Positions 23,160 to 36,706 are shown, counted from the first letter of the stretch. The stretch: 64,000 nt of DNA from Dioscorea cayenensis subsp. rotundata (GCF_009730915.1 NC_052489.1:1240001-1304000), one strand, 5' to 3'. The notes: generated by a model from the sequence alone, not told the origin. A program made the numbers and translations.

Positions 23160-24391
23160 AAATCAAATTTTATGAAAAATCTCACACACTTATCCAATTC
23201 AACGGTCCTGCCCAGCCCACGTGCATAAATCTCAGCCGTCCGATCAAAACATATTTGATTTAATTAAAAATAAAAGGCAATAAATTGGATTTAATTAATC
23301 CACCAAATCCAATAGCGCGTCCTACGTTCCCGGGTCCCCACTCCAAAGTTCCCGCTAATTACTTTTTAAATTTACTACTATTTTAATCAAAACCCATTAA
23401 TTAACTAACTAAATTTAAAGCTATGTCACGTGACAGCGACGTGCCACCGTTTACTTTTCCGTCACAGTCAACCCTAGTCAACCATCAGAGCCGTTATTTC
23501 CCGCCGCGCCGAACATATGCCTGTCTTGCGGGGCCCACTGATTCCGCTCACCTTCCACGTTCCTGTTCACAAGGTACGGCCCCAACAAACCACACCCGTT
23601 ATGCCAAATTCGGATCCTGGATTCTGATCCGCATCCGACATAATGCAAAACATTTTTTTTTGTTTTTGACAAAAGTCACAAGTGTTTGATAATAACGGAC
23701 GTGTACCGATTATAATAATTTAACGACTCCCCGAGATATATTATAAATGATTTAAAAATCTTATACTATATGATTTTAAATGGAAAAAATACACCACTTC
23801 TCACAGAAATTTATCAGAACTCAGTAAATAAAATTAGACCTAAAACAGTATATATTACTGCAGTTGTGCAGTTGTCCATTGACTGATTTGTAATAATCAT
23901 TGTGCTAACTCTTCAATTTAGATAATATTTAATATTTTTTTTACCAAATTATTTTGAGTAGACTAATAAAAGGGATATTAGAGTGGTTGAAGTCTTGAAG
24001 GGCTTTGTCGGATCTAGAGCAGTACAGTGAAAGATCCGACCCGAATCCGACAGTTGGAGAGGGCGGTAAAATGACAAGGTGGTGACCAGATCGCGGCTTG
24101 TCTTTATCTTTTAATCCGAAACGCCGACGTCTCTTTCACTGCCGGAGCGAAGTGCTCGTCGTTTTGGTGTCTTTTTTTTTTTTTTAAATTTTGTTTTAAT
24201 TTTTTTTTTGGTTTTGGTCCCTCAGTTCATATTTTATTATTATTGTTTTTTTCTTTTATTATTCATCCTTAATTCCTCCTTTATTTATATTTTAGTGCTT
24301 AACTGGTTGGCAACGAGCAGAGCAGTGGAGATATCTTCTTGTCTTTTCGCAGAGACCCTTGTCAAATTTTTTATTACGAATTGGTCCCTGG
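23160..24391 (+). promoter_or_regulatory. Probable promoter and leader region of the DUF620 gene
   Basis: The region is less AT-rich than the DNA to its left. It contains CACGTG G-box cores near 23218 and 23427 and several GTCAAC motifs (about 23466-23482). A GC-richer stretch at about 24000-24170 lies 220-390 bp upstream of the ATG and could be transcribed leader. An 88-codon ORF at 23423-23689 shows no recognisable protein. Confidence 0.35.
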
Positions 24392-26270
24392 ATGGAGAGG
24401 AAGCAAGGGTTCTTCGCCGTGTTGAAGGAGGAGGTAGTGCGAGGGCTCTCGCCGTCGAGGGCGAGGAGAGCGTCGCCGGTGGCGGGAATGCTGCAGCCGC
24501 GGAGAAGAAGAGGAATGCTGCGGCAGCCGTTGGCGGACCCGGGGTTAGTAGCGAGATCGGGGAACTTGAGGCCATATGGTGAGGCTCTGGCACCATTGAT
24601 GGAGGGCCCGGATCCGGAGGATGGCGGTGGAGGGGTGGGCGGTGCCGGGGATGGGCGGAGGGAAGGGTGGGGGCAGTGGGTACGTGGCCAGCTCTCGCGG
24701 GCGCCGTCGATGTCGGGTGGGGCTGGGTCGTCGTCTTGCCGGCCGTCTGATCTCCGGTTGCTGCTTGGAGTGATGGGGGCGCCGCTTGCGCCGGTTCATG
24801 TTACCTCCGGCGAGCCTTTGCCTCATCTTAGCATCAAAGATACTCCCATTGTGAGTTCTTGTTTTCCTTTTCCTTTATCTTCTCAATTTTGGTCTTTTTT
24901 AAGTAAAAAAAGTTATATATTTTTTTGCTTGCATGTTCATAAAAATGCGATTTTTTTTTGTTTAATCTTTCACTTATGCTTCTTGTTGCATTGTTTATGT
25001 GAAAAGATTTGATATTTGTATGCTTTGGTTGTTGTTGTGGTGGTGGTGGCGATTTTTATGGTTACTGTTTGTTGTTGATTTCATTTGAATTTTTATAGTT
25101 TACTGTAGAAGAAGATGAATTGTTAGTTTTGTCCTGGAGGGTTGATTTCATCTGCAAGTATATTAATAATTTCAGAGTTCTTGGATGATTTGTTTTCTCT
25201 AATTTGTAATTTCATCTCTGATTGCATTCAAATCAGGAGACTTCATCTGCGCAGTATATACTGCAGCAATACTCTGCAGCATCAGGAGGACTGAAGCTGC
25301 AGAGTTCGATTCGGAATTCATATGCAATGGGGAAAGTTAGGATGTTAGCTTCAGAGTTTGAGACTGCGAACAAAGTCATGAAAACCCGGGGCTCGTCTCG
25401 TGCCGCTGAGTCTGGTGGCTTTGTTCTTTGGCAGATGGCGCCGGACATGTGGTATGTTGAGCTTGCTGTTGGTGGTAGTAAGGTTCATGCAGGCTGCAAT
25501 GGCAAGCTTGTTTGGCGCCACACTCCGTGGCTCGGTACTCATGCTGCTAAAGGCCCTGTCAGACCTCTCCGTCGAGCTCTTCAGGTCTTCAATTTAATCA
25601 CTAAAAAAAACCACATTTAGTGTTGATTGTCGGAATTATAAAATTTGATCTGTTTATCAAGCAGGGTCTTGATCCGTTGACAACGGTAAGCATGTTTGCG
25701 AATGCTCGATGTATTGGAGAAAAGAAGGTGAATGGAGAGGATTGCTTCATACTCAAGCTCTGCGCCGATCCTCAAACATTGAAAGCGAGGAGCGAGGGTC
25801 CTGCTGAAATAATAAGGCATGTGTTGTTTGGATACTTCAGCCAGCGATCCGGGCTTCTTGTTCACATGGAGGATTCACATCTGACACGAATTCAATCCAA
25901 TTCTGGTGGTGATGCAGTTTACTGGGAGACGACCATTAATTCGTTTCTTGATGACTATAGTCCCGTGGAAGGGATAATGATTGCTCATTCAGGCCGGTCA
26001 GTAGTCACATTGTTCAGGTTCGGTGAAATGGCCATGAGTCACACAAAGACAAGGATGGAAGAAGCATGGACCATCGAAGAGGTGGCATTCAATGTCCCTG
26101 GCCTTTCGATGGACTGTTTCATCCCTCCGGCCGACATTAGATGTGGATTAATAAGTGAAGCATCTGAACTTCCTCAGAGAGACAGAGGTAAGACTATCAT
26201 GCCTGGGAGTCATCGATCGAAGGTTGCTGCACACAATGACGATAACATAGTGTGGAGAGTCGAAGTCTAG
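24392..26270 (+). CDS. DUF620 family protein
   Basis: Plant-specific DUF620 protein; the biochemical role is unknown. Three exons, 24392-24850, 25237-25584 and 25665-26270, all join at phase 0 to give 470 residues. The start is set at the ATG of MERKQGFFAVLKEEVVRGLS, the conserved N-terminus of the family; an in-frame ATG 33 bases upstream is less likely. Residues 20-130 are low-complexity and Gly/Arg/Pro-rich. The conserved domain begins at about 160 with QYILQQYSAASGGLKLQSSI and continues through GGFVLWQMAPDMWYVELAVG, GCNGKLVWRHTPWLGTHAAK, GLDPLTTVSMFANARCIGEK, GYFSQRSGLLVHMEDSHLTR and EEVAFNVPGLSMDCFIPPAD. Exon 1 is strongly GC-rich and later exons less so. No signal peptide is evident. 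The family call is firm and the frame looks intact. Confidence 0.93.
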
Positions 26271-27356
26271 TTTTATCAGTGCTACCTAAGATTGCAAACA
26301 AATCGAATTGTCTATATAACTCACTGACTATGAAGATTTAGACAAGCAACAGTCATAACTTTGTAGGGAAGCACCTGTTGCCCTGTTTTTTGCTTTCTTC
26401 AGGGTGCTGCCTTTCTATTTGGTTGGTGTTTGTGATTCAGTAGTTAAGATTGAGGTCTAAAAACTCAATGCACCCTCATTGTATAACTAAATTTAAATTT
26501 GGGTTTTTATTATGTCATATTGTTAACCTCTGTTTTAACAGATATATAAAATGGTTTCCTTCATCCTCTTTTCTAACCATCATTGATTGCATTCTTATTT
26601 AATTTGATCTTCTTTGTCTATTTGATGGATATGTGTGAGCTTGTAAGAACCAAGGACTTCATTAATGGAGATAGCATGCAAATCCAATGCAAGCATTAAG
26701 TTGGCAGGGTAGGTGGCTCTGGTTGGGTGGGACCAGGATTTGGGCCCAAATTGTACAGACTTAACTCAATTGCAACAAAAGTCTGGTAGACACAAACATC
26801 ATGATGAGATTAAACTGAAAAGATGTGGCTTAGTGATCAAAGATGTCTCACATTGGAATGGACTGCCTTTTGAATCTCATCATGGTCTTATCCTTCTTTA
26901 CTACAAGCTTGCCTGCCTTTTTCTTTTTCTCTTTATTCTCAGCATCAACCTCACTGTCTTTCATTCATCAATCATCCAAGAACAATGTCTTTTTTACTAA
27001 CTATTTAGAAGTATATTTTTCAATGGTTTACATAATATTTGATGCAATAAAAAACACACAACATAAATAAATCACCAAAACAGAACCAAAGATTGATAAA
27101 CACATTCTGTAAAATAAACGGAACAACTTTATCAAAAGAACATGAAAGGGAAAAACTAGCTGAACATTAGATTGTTAAAGATATTTGATCTCAGGACAGA
27201 TTAACAAGGCTGCAAGACATCCTGATTGTGTAAGCAAGGACAAGACAAAATATCAAGATATTCATGTGCAACCTAAGAACATCAATGAGGCCAAAGACAT
27301 TGAAGTATTAAGCAGAGACAGAGCCCACAAAAGAGAAAGGCAGTAATGAGCATCTT
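26271..27356. other. Spacer between convergent genes
   Basis: This includes the 3'UTRs of the DUF620 gene (left) and the SWIB gene (right). ORFs at 26713-27070 are short and unrecognised. Confidence 0.5.
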
Positions 27357-28977
27357 TCATTTTGCAAAGTGGGGATTGAGCAACCCGGAGATTTCAAGAA
27401 ATCCAACACGATCTTTTCCAGCAAATATTTTCTTCAGCTTCTCATCACAAATTATAACCCTTTTGTTCTCTGGATCCTGAAGAAAAATAGAAAGGTGGGC
27501 AAAAATTTAGGTGCATAAAAAGTCTGTAAGAATGCCTCTGTGGACAACATGGAAGTACAAAATCAAGGTTTGCAAAAGAGAAATGAAACTAAGATCATGA
27601 TGTATGATGGGATAGAAAGAAATACCGAAAGAAAGTCCTTTTTAAGGAGAGCCACTGAATAATGCATAACAAAGCGAACCTAAACATCAGTACCCCCTAT
27701 AGGTTCATCGTTCAATCCAGCAGGCTATTAGCTTTTCTTAAAGCTATATTAAAAGTCATCAAAATGATTATTATGAATGTGTTGATCCCCACCTTGTCCT
27801 AGAGTGAAAGGTAAAATTCTTGAACCTTCATATCAAAACAGCTATTAGCTAATAGGTGCACATTTCATGGCAAGGAAATTTTATGCAGTACTTGGTAGCT
27901 ATTTCATTATAGGAAAATAAAGAGATACTACAAAAGAGAAAGAAGGGCTAAGCAACTGCTAAACAGAAAAGAAAAGAAAAGAAAAAAGGAAAAACAAAGC
28001 TTAAAAATAGAAACCAGATTTTTTAAACTCTTTTCATCAGACACCGGGGGAGTTCTAATCCTATAATGAAAAGGCATAGTTAACAATGTCAAATAAAACC
28101 AATGAGCCTCATCACAACAATACTATAATTCCTGAAAAAAAATATGACATTTTTGCAGTAATGCACACTAAAGCATTCACATACCCGGGCAATTACCAGC
28201 TTTATTGGCAAACTGAGCTTAAAACTGGAAATATTAGTTCGAGTTACTTTTGCCAATGTTTATATCTTGAATAATAATAGAAAGTAAAAACCACAATATA
28301 CAACTCAAGCAACCCAGCCACCAACCATAAAACAAAAATGACTGGCTGATAGAGAAAAATATACAAAAACTAGTCAATAAAATTTTGAACTTCAAAGCAT
28401 AAGCCACAAATCCATAATCCAAGAATTGAAGTAGCTATCTTCAGGAGATAATTCAAAGCACTACACAATGCACTAACCCAACCACGATTAAAGCATCTGG
28501 TTTCCATTTGAAAGATAATTCACAAGAAGAAAACCCAAGTTAGCACACAAAGCAAACAAAAAAGGAGAATTTTAAAGGGAAAACAAGAACAAAACCAGAT
28601 CTTGTGATGAAAGAAAAAAGATTAGAACTGTAAGCACAAAAGAATGAAAGCAATAGAGAAAGGAAGAGTACCTGAAGGTTCTTCTCCTTGATGTAAGCCC
28701 AGATCAGTTTAAGAGCTTGGGTTCTCGGAATCTCCTCAACACCCAGAAGCGCCTGAAGCTCAGGAGAGATAGGGCAAGGCTTCGTGATGCCCCGAGGCTC
28801 TCGCTTCCGAGCCGGCGTCGCAGAAGGCTTGGATTCAGCCTTGACGGCGCGGATGGGGAGCGGGGCGAGGATCCTCCGAGGAAGGGAGACGGCGAGCGGG
28901 AGGACGGGCTTGCGGGAGGCTGCGAAGTCGGCGGGGGCGAAGGCGGAGCAGCAGGCGGAGGATATGGAGGCCGCCAT
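27357..28977 (-). CDS. Plastid-targeted SWIB/MDM2-domain protein
   Basis: A small SWIB-domain protein with a predicted transit peptide; plant stand-alone SWIB proteins are found in plastid nucleoids and in the nucleus. Exons on the minus strand are 28977-28672 and 27476-27357, both phase 0, giving 141 residues. The start is taken at MAASISSACCSAFAPADFAA, a Ser/Ala-rich, acid-poor N-terminus typical of a transit peptide; in-frame ATGs farther upstream would mask it. The SWIB domain spans about residues 60-141: PISPELQALLGVEEIPRTQA, LKLIWAYIKEKNLQ, then DPENKRVIICDEKLKKIF and GFLEISGLLNPHFAK. A 1.2-kb intron splits the domain between the two halves. Exon 1 is GC-rich. The gene looks intact. Confidence 0.93.
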
Positions 28978-31900
28978 TGGAGCAGAGAGAACGAGGGTTT
29001 TGGATTGGGTTTGGGGTTTCGAGGGTTGGAGAAGCGCGCGACTCCAAACGATCTCTAGAGAGAATGAAGAACGTTTTGGATCAAGTGGGCCCTTGATTCG
29101 GCCCAAACTATTTTATTATTCCAGCCCATTATTATGACTTGGGCCTTGGGCTTAGTTTAATTACTTTCAAATTAATATTTATTGCATATATTTGTGTTAA
29201 CGATAATTATTTTTTTGTTATTTATATATTCCATGATTAATTTTAAATTACTGGGTTTTCTTTTCTCTTGATTTTTATTAGGCTACGCTTATGTTAATTT
29301 TGTCGTTTTTTTATACATTAAAGTTAAGATCAAATTTATTTATTGATTTTTTTTCATATAATTATTTGTATGTTTTAATTTGAAGTGTTTCGGAGGATGA
29401 AGCCACAAAATAACTTGTCTATATTTATTTAAAGGTAAAATTCAAAATATAAAATAGTCTATTACTTATTTTTACATTATTAAGTACACATTGTAATTTA
29501 TATATAAGACCTCAAACCCTAAAACACTTGGGCAAACCAAAACTTAACTTTTGTATCAACGCCATTGATTTACATACGTGTATGTATGTATATATGTATG
29601 TATATGAGTATTTTGTCAAGCTTTGGTGGGATACCTCACTTTTGTTGCCATTAAATAATAAGAAAAAAAGAAATAGTCCAAATTAAATATCCCTAATATA
29701 TTTGTTTATCTTTAAAATAATAATAATAATAATAATAATAACAATAATAATAATAAATTGATTTAGAAAATTGATTTAACTAAGTAGTTTGGTAATTTAT
29801 TTTCTCTATTGATGATCTTTTGATGACTTAAGAAGTTATTAAATAATATTAGAGCTTTGTTATGCTATTTTTATTTTATTATATATATTATATAATTTTT
29901 TTAAAAAAAACCACTCGCATTGAGTGAAAAATGTACATAAAGAAATTACAATAAAAATAGGCATAGATGATAGATAAAACAAAAGAAACACTACGATCGA
30001 CAGATCCACTAAAGATGGATCAATCACAAAACATAAAACAAAACTTCCTCAATGTGCAAAAACAAACCCTAGAATGAAACTGTAAGGAGAAGTTGTCCTC
30101 ACCGACATCGCTTGCTTTAGCTGTTTCTAAACTGGATCCCATAAACTCCAAATTAAGTCGTATCTTATATAGCTGAAATGAAATTCTTGTACTTTGCTCT
30201 CTTTATCTTAAGGTTGCAGAGAGTTACAACAAAAAACATATGATCAATTTTTATAATAATCACAAACCAAAAATGAGGTTTTGAATTAAAGATGCACTGA
30301 TTTCGTTCGAGTTAGTTGTTCCCCGTGATAGCACACGTCTAAATATCCTGATTACCTCCTAGAAACCCTAAGGGATGTTCTCCACGAACTCTACACCTCC
30401 ATAAGAGATATGGCCTTGGAAGGTTGGTAGTTGAAGGAGTTGGCCAAAGTGACATCAAATACTTTGAGCGAAGTTGCGTTGGAGAAAGAAGTGATCCACA
30501 GTTTCGATAACCGAGTGATAGGTAATGACCATTGTGGTTGGTAACTTATTGCACATTCTTTGCGATAAATTATTTAAAGTGAGAATTTTGTTTTTCCATA
30601 CAAACCAATTGAAGAAGTTATTTTTGCATGACATGAGTTTTTTTTTAGAAAATCCAGTACACTTGATAGCGCATGCCCCCATTGTTCAAGAAGGTGTAAA
30701 AAGATTTTATTAAGAACCTTCTGTTAAGTGTAAAAGACCACCAGTTTAGACTTTAGAGTGAGAGGTTGTTACTTTATATATTAATTTATTTAACCTGTTG
30801 GGTCTATTTAACTAATATAAAATATTTATTAAGATAAATAATTGAAGTATGTTACAACTATAAATGTACAATTAATTCCCTCACATGATTGGTCCTACAT
30901 AAATTTTGTTAAAATTAGATAACATTATAAATCAAAATCAAGTAGTTGATAATATTAATAATGGTTGGTAGGTAGTATAGGACTATACATATATATATGT
31001 AGGGGCAGTATCCATAACAAAATCTCATTAAAACTTTTGGTGAATCCAATGGCAAATGCTAGGTAGGAGCAAAACATGCCAACCCACCAAGCCAAATATG
31101 ACATGGATTTGTGTCTCATCTACAACCAAGTATAAAATTATTTTGCTTAATTAATTTAAGCTCTACAAATATCTACTAATTTTTAATAAACATATTAAAC
31201 TTATATTGAAATTAAGAATCAACAAAAAGAAAATTTAGTTGTAACAATGTTTTTCATTATTTTTTTTTTAATTTTGATTTAAGATGAGAGATCATTGAGA
31301 AACAAGTTCTTATTCTATACAATCCTAGTGCATTTACTTGTAAACCATAGATGCTTCTTATAATGCTTTTTTTTTTTTAAAAAAAATATAATGTAAGGAA
31401 TATATTCTAAGTTAAAATTTATTTATTTTTTAATTGATAAACCATAAATTTAATTAAAATAAATATATAAAAATATAGCTACAAGGCACTCAATGGGATA
31501 GTAACAAAAGAGTTTCTAAAAAATAATTCCTAAGAGCTATCATTCATTTATGATGATATAAGAAATAAACTTCAAGTGTTTTCAATCAAATCCAAGATAA
31601 TAATTTTGTATTAATCCGCACACCAAAGAGGAGGAGGTCAAGATTATATTTCATGGTGGGCTGCAAAAACATCATGTTGACTCCAAATTGGAAAATTTAT
31701 TATTGGAAATTATATATGTTAGTTGTTAAATTCATTCATATCACTGAACGCCTCTCTCTCTCTATATATATATATATAAGTAAACTTTCAAATAAAAGCC
31801 TATTGAATTTATTGAAGTACAGCTCACAAACAATATATATATATATATACATTGAAACAGAGTGACAAATATGAAATCAATTCAATTTATCTTCTTCTCA

Positions 31901-32270
31901 TAATAATAGCTGTAAACCAGGATCCGCTAACAACGCCAAGACATCAGCTGTTCCTTCTTCTGAAAAGACTTCATTGTCTCTCATTCACACCACTTACCCT
32001 TATTATTACTATTATTATTATTATTAAATAAAATTTATATTATATCAACACCACGCTTTTCCATAAAGTATCAAATCATATGTAATTATACATGCAATTA
32101 TTTATTAATCTTATGCACGACAAATTTTTACATTTTTTTCTCATAAATAAAATAAAATAAAATAAAGTAAAAAGAGTAGGGCCCATTCCACCAATCAACA
32201 TTCTCAACAGTCCATTCCATCACCTCATCCTCCGGGTCCCACTGCCACCCTGTCAACCCCTATCTCTCTC
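28978..32270. other. Intergenic region with a LINE remnant
   Basis: AT-rich, with microsatellites such as (AAT)n at 29717-29754. Apart from the LINE tail at 29900-30720, nothing is recognised. The right end leads into the AGP promoter. Confidence 0.5.
29900..30720 (-). mobile_element. L1-type LINE remnant (zf-RVT region and 3' tail)
   Basis: On the minus strand, 30682-30455 encodes NWFVWKNKILTLNNLSQRMC, NKLPTTMV and a VIETVDHFFLQRNFA stretch. This matches the zinc-binding zf-RVT domain at the C-terminus of plant L1 LINE reverse transcriptases (W-x-NKILT-x-DNL...C...E-x-x-x-HLF-x-x-C), with the metal-binding residues partly lost. A non-coding tail continues leftward to about 29900, where a poly-T/A tract lies. 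Only the last part of the element remains and it is inactive. Confidence 0.65.
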
Positions 32271-32277
32271 TATAAAA
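32271..32277 (+). promoter_or_regulatory. TATA box of the AGP gene
   Basis: TATAAAA lies 51 bases upstream of the ATG after a CTCTCTCTC tract. The expected start of transcription is near 32300, leaving a short CT-rich leader. Confidence 0.7.
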
Positions 32278-32327
32278 ACCTCCTCTTTCCCCTCACGCTT
32301 AATTCTCACTCTCTCTTCACTCAAGCA

Positions 32328-33280
32328 ATGGCGCATCACCACGTCATCATCGCCGCCTTGCTCCTCTCTATCGCCATTGCTGCAGCCGCCCAATCCCCCG
32401 CCGCCGCCCCAACCACCACCCCTACTCCTCCCTCCAAACCCACCCCCAACCTCCCCTCTCCTACCGCCGCCCCGGTCATCCCCGCCCCCCATTTCCACTC
32501 CGACCGTCCCCTCCCCCGTCGCCACCCCTCCAGCTTCAACCAAACCCCCATCCGCTTCCCCTCCGACCCAAAAACCCACACCGATCACAGCCCCGGTTAG
32601 CTCTCCACCCCTCTCTCCCCACATTGCCTCCCCCATCCCCCACCCCCGTCGCATCTCCTCCGGCAGTCACCACTCCATCCCCCGTCGCATCTCCTCCGGC
32701 TGTCACTACCCCATCCCCTGTCGCATCTCCTCCGGCGGTCACCACCCCATCCCCTGTCGCATCTCCTCCCGCGGCCACCATCTCATCCCCCGTCGCATCT
32801 CCTCCGGCTCTCGCCACCCCATCCCCGGCCGGCTCCCCTCCGATCCCTGCTGAGATCCCCGCCCCAGCTCCTAGCAAGAAGAAGAAACACTCCAAGAAGA
32901 AGAAGGCTGTCTCTCCTTCTCCGGCCGTCAGTCCTCCGAAACCCTCCGTCGGTGGTCCTGTCAGCAGCGACGCATCCTCTCCCGGCCCCGCCGCTTCCGC
33001 CTCCGCCGACGCCTCACCGGCATGCCCTCTTTCCCCTCTCTCTCTCTCTCTCTCTCTCTCGCTTTTCACTATTTAAAAAAAAAAATAAATTTTGATTTTT
33101 TTTTCATATAATATTAATGCTTTAAAACCGGATATAAATATTATTATTTATTTTTTAATACTTAATTAAATGAAGATAAATTGTTTGGAAATGCAGAATG
33201 GCGCGGAAAGTGTGAGGATGAGAGAAGTGCTGATCTCGGGGTTGGCTGCGATGATCTTGGCCGTTGGATTGCTTGCCTAG
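32328..33280 (+). CDS. Lysine-rich classical arabinogalactan protein (two apparent frame breaks)
   Basis: A cell-surface proteoglycan core of the AGP17/18/19 lysine-rich type. The first frame gives a signal peptide (MAHHHVIIAALLLSIAIAAA) and Pro-rich sequence. The AGP-like reading then moves to a second frame near the C-run at 32484-32491 (ISTPTVPSPVATPPAST) and to a third near the C-runs at 32625-32647, which carries repeats of SPPAVTTPSPVA. It next encodes the diagnostic lysine block APSKKKKHSKKKKAVSPSP. The reading fits an intron at 33020-33196 with a non-canonical GC donor and AG acceptor, joining in phase to 33197-33280, NGAESVRMREVLISGLAAMI plus LAVGLLA, a GPI-anchor signal. Each shift equals one extra C in a C homopolymer, so sequence error is as likely as a true pseudogene. 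The AGP identity is firm; integrity is uncertain. Confidence 0.8.
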
Positions 33281-33856
33281 AGATGATGGATGTTGCTGTA
33301 CAATAATGGTTGATAATAATAAGGCTGTCTTTTTAGATTTAATTAGTGTTATTTTTACTTTTTAATTTTTAATTTTTTTTTAAATTTTTATGGCCATTTG
33401 TAGTTTATTTTATAACACACATCGTCGACATCGATCACTTGATGTAATTTTTTGTTATTTTTTATTGTTGATGTTGTATTGCTCATGGATTTATCTTATA
33501 TTTCTATTTGATTTTGCATTTTTTTATTCTCATTATTTAGTTTTTTTTATAGGTGACTATCATGTTTGATATTATGAATCATCTTCTGTGATATAAGAAC
33601 ACACACATGCACACACATTTTTAGATAATAATTATTAAAATTTCAGTATGAGATAATATGAGGCTTTATTAGAACAAATATATCAACATTTCATCTTCCT
33701 CTTCTTGTTTTTTTTTTAAAAAATAATCTAAAAATATAAAGTTTAAATGATAATTTTGTCCTTACATTGTGTGTCGAAAACACATATAGACATTGACATG
33801 TGAACTCCCTAGAAACATAATTTTGTCCTTTCATTGATGTCCAAATAAATTTTCAC

Positions 33857-33892
<36 letters not shown>

Positions 33893-36706
33893 AACTCAGT
33901 TCAATGGTTTATGAATAATTTACCCAGTAAATATAGGTAAATGGCCGACAAAAAGAGTACTATGCAGGACACTGCGAAAGCATTTATTTATATCAAAGAT
34001 ACCAAACTTGTCGGTGCCATATTTCATTTTTCCCCCTTCCAAATCAAGTTTGGAATGAATAAAGAAAAATGTCAAAATAAAAGAGAAGGAAAAACCCACA
34101 TCTTTACCAAAGCAGGAAGAATCCAATATACTGATAATAATAGCTGCATGGTGTGGACCTAAATTTTCATATGAGAAATACTAATTTTACTTGTTTCTAA
34201 ATCACTTACTAAAAATGAAAATAAAAATAAAAATACCATCACTAGTGGGCAGAAGACAAGATCTCTAAATCAAATAATAAACATTGAGAAAGGACTCATA
34301 CCTGGATCCACTCCACCCACATAACTATTTTATCAAAAGAAAGAAAATGACAAAGTTCTTTAATGGCAGCCACCTTGGCCATCATCACAACCTTTCTAAC
34401 TAAAATAGTAGATCTACATTGGTTTTTCTTTCCTTTCTGTCAGATTCCCTGATTAAAAACAACTCTTAAATACACTCAAATATCAAACCTTAATAGTTAG
34501 GATAAATAGATAAATGCATTCAAGGAGGATGAAGGAGGCATGGAAGAAACAAACCATGTGGTGGATGGCTTTAATAATTTTGCTGCAACCTACCCTGATT
34601 CATCAACCTTCTTGTTATATCTTCTTAGCAGTTTGTGACCACAGTCACTGCTCTCCTGTTCATCTCTTTTACTATTTTTTTTTGTACTTTTCCATTCTGT
34701 TCATTCACAAGGTTCAGTTTTAAATTGAGTGAATGATTAGTTTACTAACCTGTAGTGTCACGGTTTCCTTCTTCATCACCTTCCTCATCATTCCTGTCAG
34801 CATCACAGCATGTCTGTAATTAACTAAAATGAAAAAGAGTGATCAGAGATATGGAATGAAGATATGCAGAATTAAATTGTAGAAAGAAGAAGAACATACT
34901 TACTGTCCTGTGCTGTATTTCCTGATTTCTCATTCAATGCAATTTTACAGTGTCAACATTTGGTGCTGTTTGTTAGGACCGTCAAGGAGAGATTTCCATG
35001 CCGCCATGAATGCTTGTTTCATGTAATACAGTCCCTCCCCCACATCGCTCTCTATTAAATACCAGTATAGAAGAGAACTGGTTTTCAGCATTGGTTCTGA
35101 AAGTGGGGTTTCATTTACTAATGGTTTCTCCAGAGTTAAAACACCTTCATACATGCTAATCTTTCCACATCCGTATAATTGAGAACATTTTACTGTTACC
35201 AAGCAAAAAATATGTCAGATATGTATATTACTTTCAAGCACTCTTCTAAACTGCAGAAATCAAAGCAAAACATATTGCTAAAATGGGATGTCTACAAAAA
35301 ACTCAGCTCTAAGAAGATGATCAGTTAGGATGCAAATTACATGAGCATAAGATCTAACAATGTAATAGTTAAAAGCCAAAGTTTCAATAAAGTATTGAAA
35401 TAACATTTAACATTTTATTTGTGTCACATTTTCAGCAAGCTCTCAAGTTTTTGCAGATATGGAGGCCCTGTCACATCCACAAAGAATGAGTTGTTGATAT
35501 GCAATTGTGTCAGACTAGTGATTTTATATGTGGCTGTAATCAAGTCAGCAAAATCATTGATGGTGAGGCATCCATATTCTTTGAAGTGTCAAGTGAGCAT
35601 AAACATTAAGTGATTGTAGAAATATACCCCAAACAAACATCAAGTGTTTGAATTGAAAATTTTGAATCTTGGAGAAACTAATCAAAGTATTGACATCTAT
35701 CTCAAACTATAATGGTGTAATATGGTTTTTGTCTTTAATAAACAATGAATATTTTTTGTATGAAGTGAATGCATTTACCTCTACAGCATCGTCAAAATGT
35801 AAATCTGTCAACAATGCAAATAACTGAAAACCAAGAATCAACAACAGATTAAGATAAATTATTTTACAAAGTCGAAAAGCACATTAACATACATTACAAC
35901 AAAAGGTGCATCTTTATTGGTTATGTACTCGTTTATTTTAGATCTGTTATAAGTTTCTAGCAGCCTATCTGACACAATTACCATTGAAGTAATAGAATCA
36001 CAAATTGCAGAGTCATGCATTTAACACCATGATTCTGAATTCAAGTCACTTGCCTGGTCCAAATTTGAAATTTCTCATTTGTGGCAAAGCACATATACAA
36101 AAAGACTATATACCAAATTATTGATATATAAGGAACATGATTTGAATGTAAGTCAGTTGGGTGGTCCAATTGAATTTTCTCATTCAAGGCAAAGCAAACA
36201 TATCCACAAAATTTTCCAGCTACAATCTCGACCTAATAATATACCTTGAGGATAAGAACAAGTAAAAGATCGAAGGCACTTTATGCACATGCCTTTTTAG
36301 GGATCATTCAGTTGCATATAACCATCCTGTTGATGATGCCAAGGGACCAATAAGTCTTATATTGGTAGTTTCAAAGAGTTTCAGAAGAGGAATTATCTTT
36401 CATAAGGTAAGCAGTAATTTTCAAATACAAAACTATCATGCAAATGGTTGGCAAAAGTTAATGGTGAAAACGGATACAATTTGAACATGCTACATTGTAG
36501 TATACGAAAATGGCTCAGATGTTTTTACATATTATTCAACTTTGTAGCAATACTATGAACAGATGATACAATATGACAACTCACCAGAAGAATAAAAACA
36601 TATCACAGCAACTAAGTTATATAAATTTTACTCCAATTGAATGATTATGCCAGCTGAAACTGCAGTAATGAAAACATATGAAAGTACAAGTATATGTAAG
36701 CCTTCG

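Larger units (their letters stand above)
18210..23160. other. Long AT-rich gene-free region
   Basis: No gene is recognised across nearly 5 kb. Many (TA)n tracts occur (about 19089-19126, 19501-19528, 20259-20279, 20688-20712 and 21553-21577), as does an (AAT)n tract at 20885-20961. Local duplications and a foldback element are listed separately. Confidence 0.5.

Noticed and set aside
23423-23689. 88-codon ORF in a GC-richer stretch
   Set aside because: The translation shows no recognisable family, and the stretch looks like promoter DNA with G-box cores.
28717-29137. Plus-strand ORFs of 113-117 codons opposite the SWIB gene
   Set aside because: They are antisense shadows of the GC-rich first exon; the minus strand carries the conserved protein.
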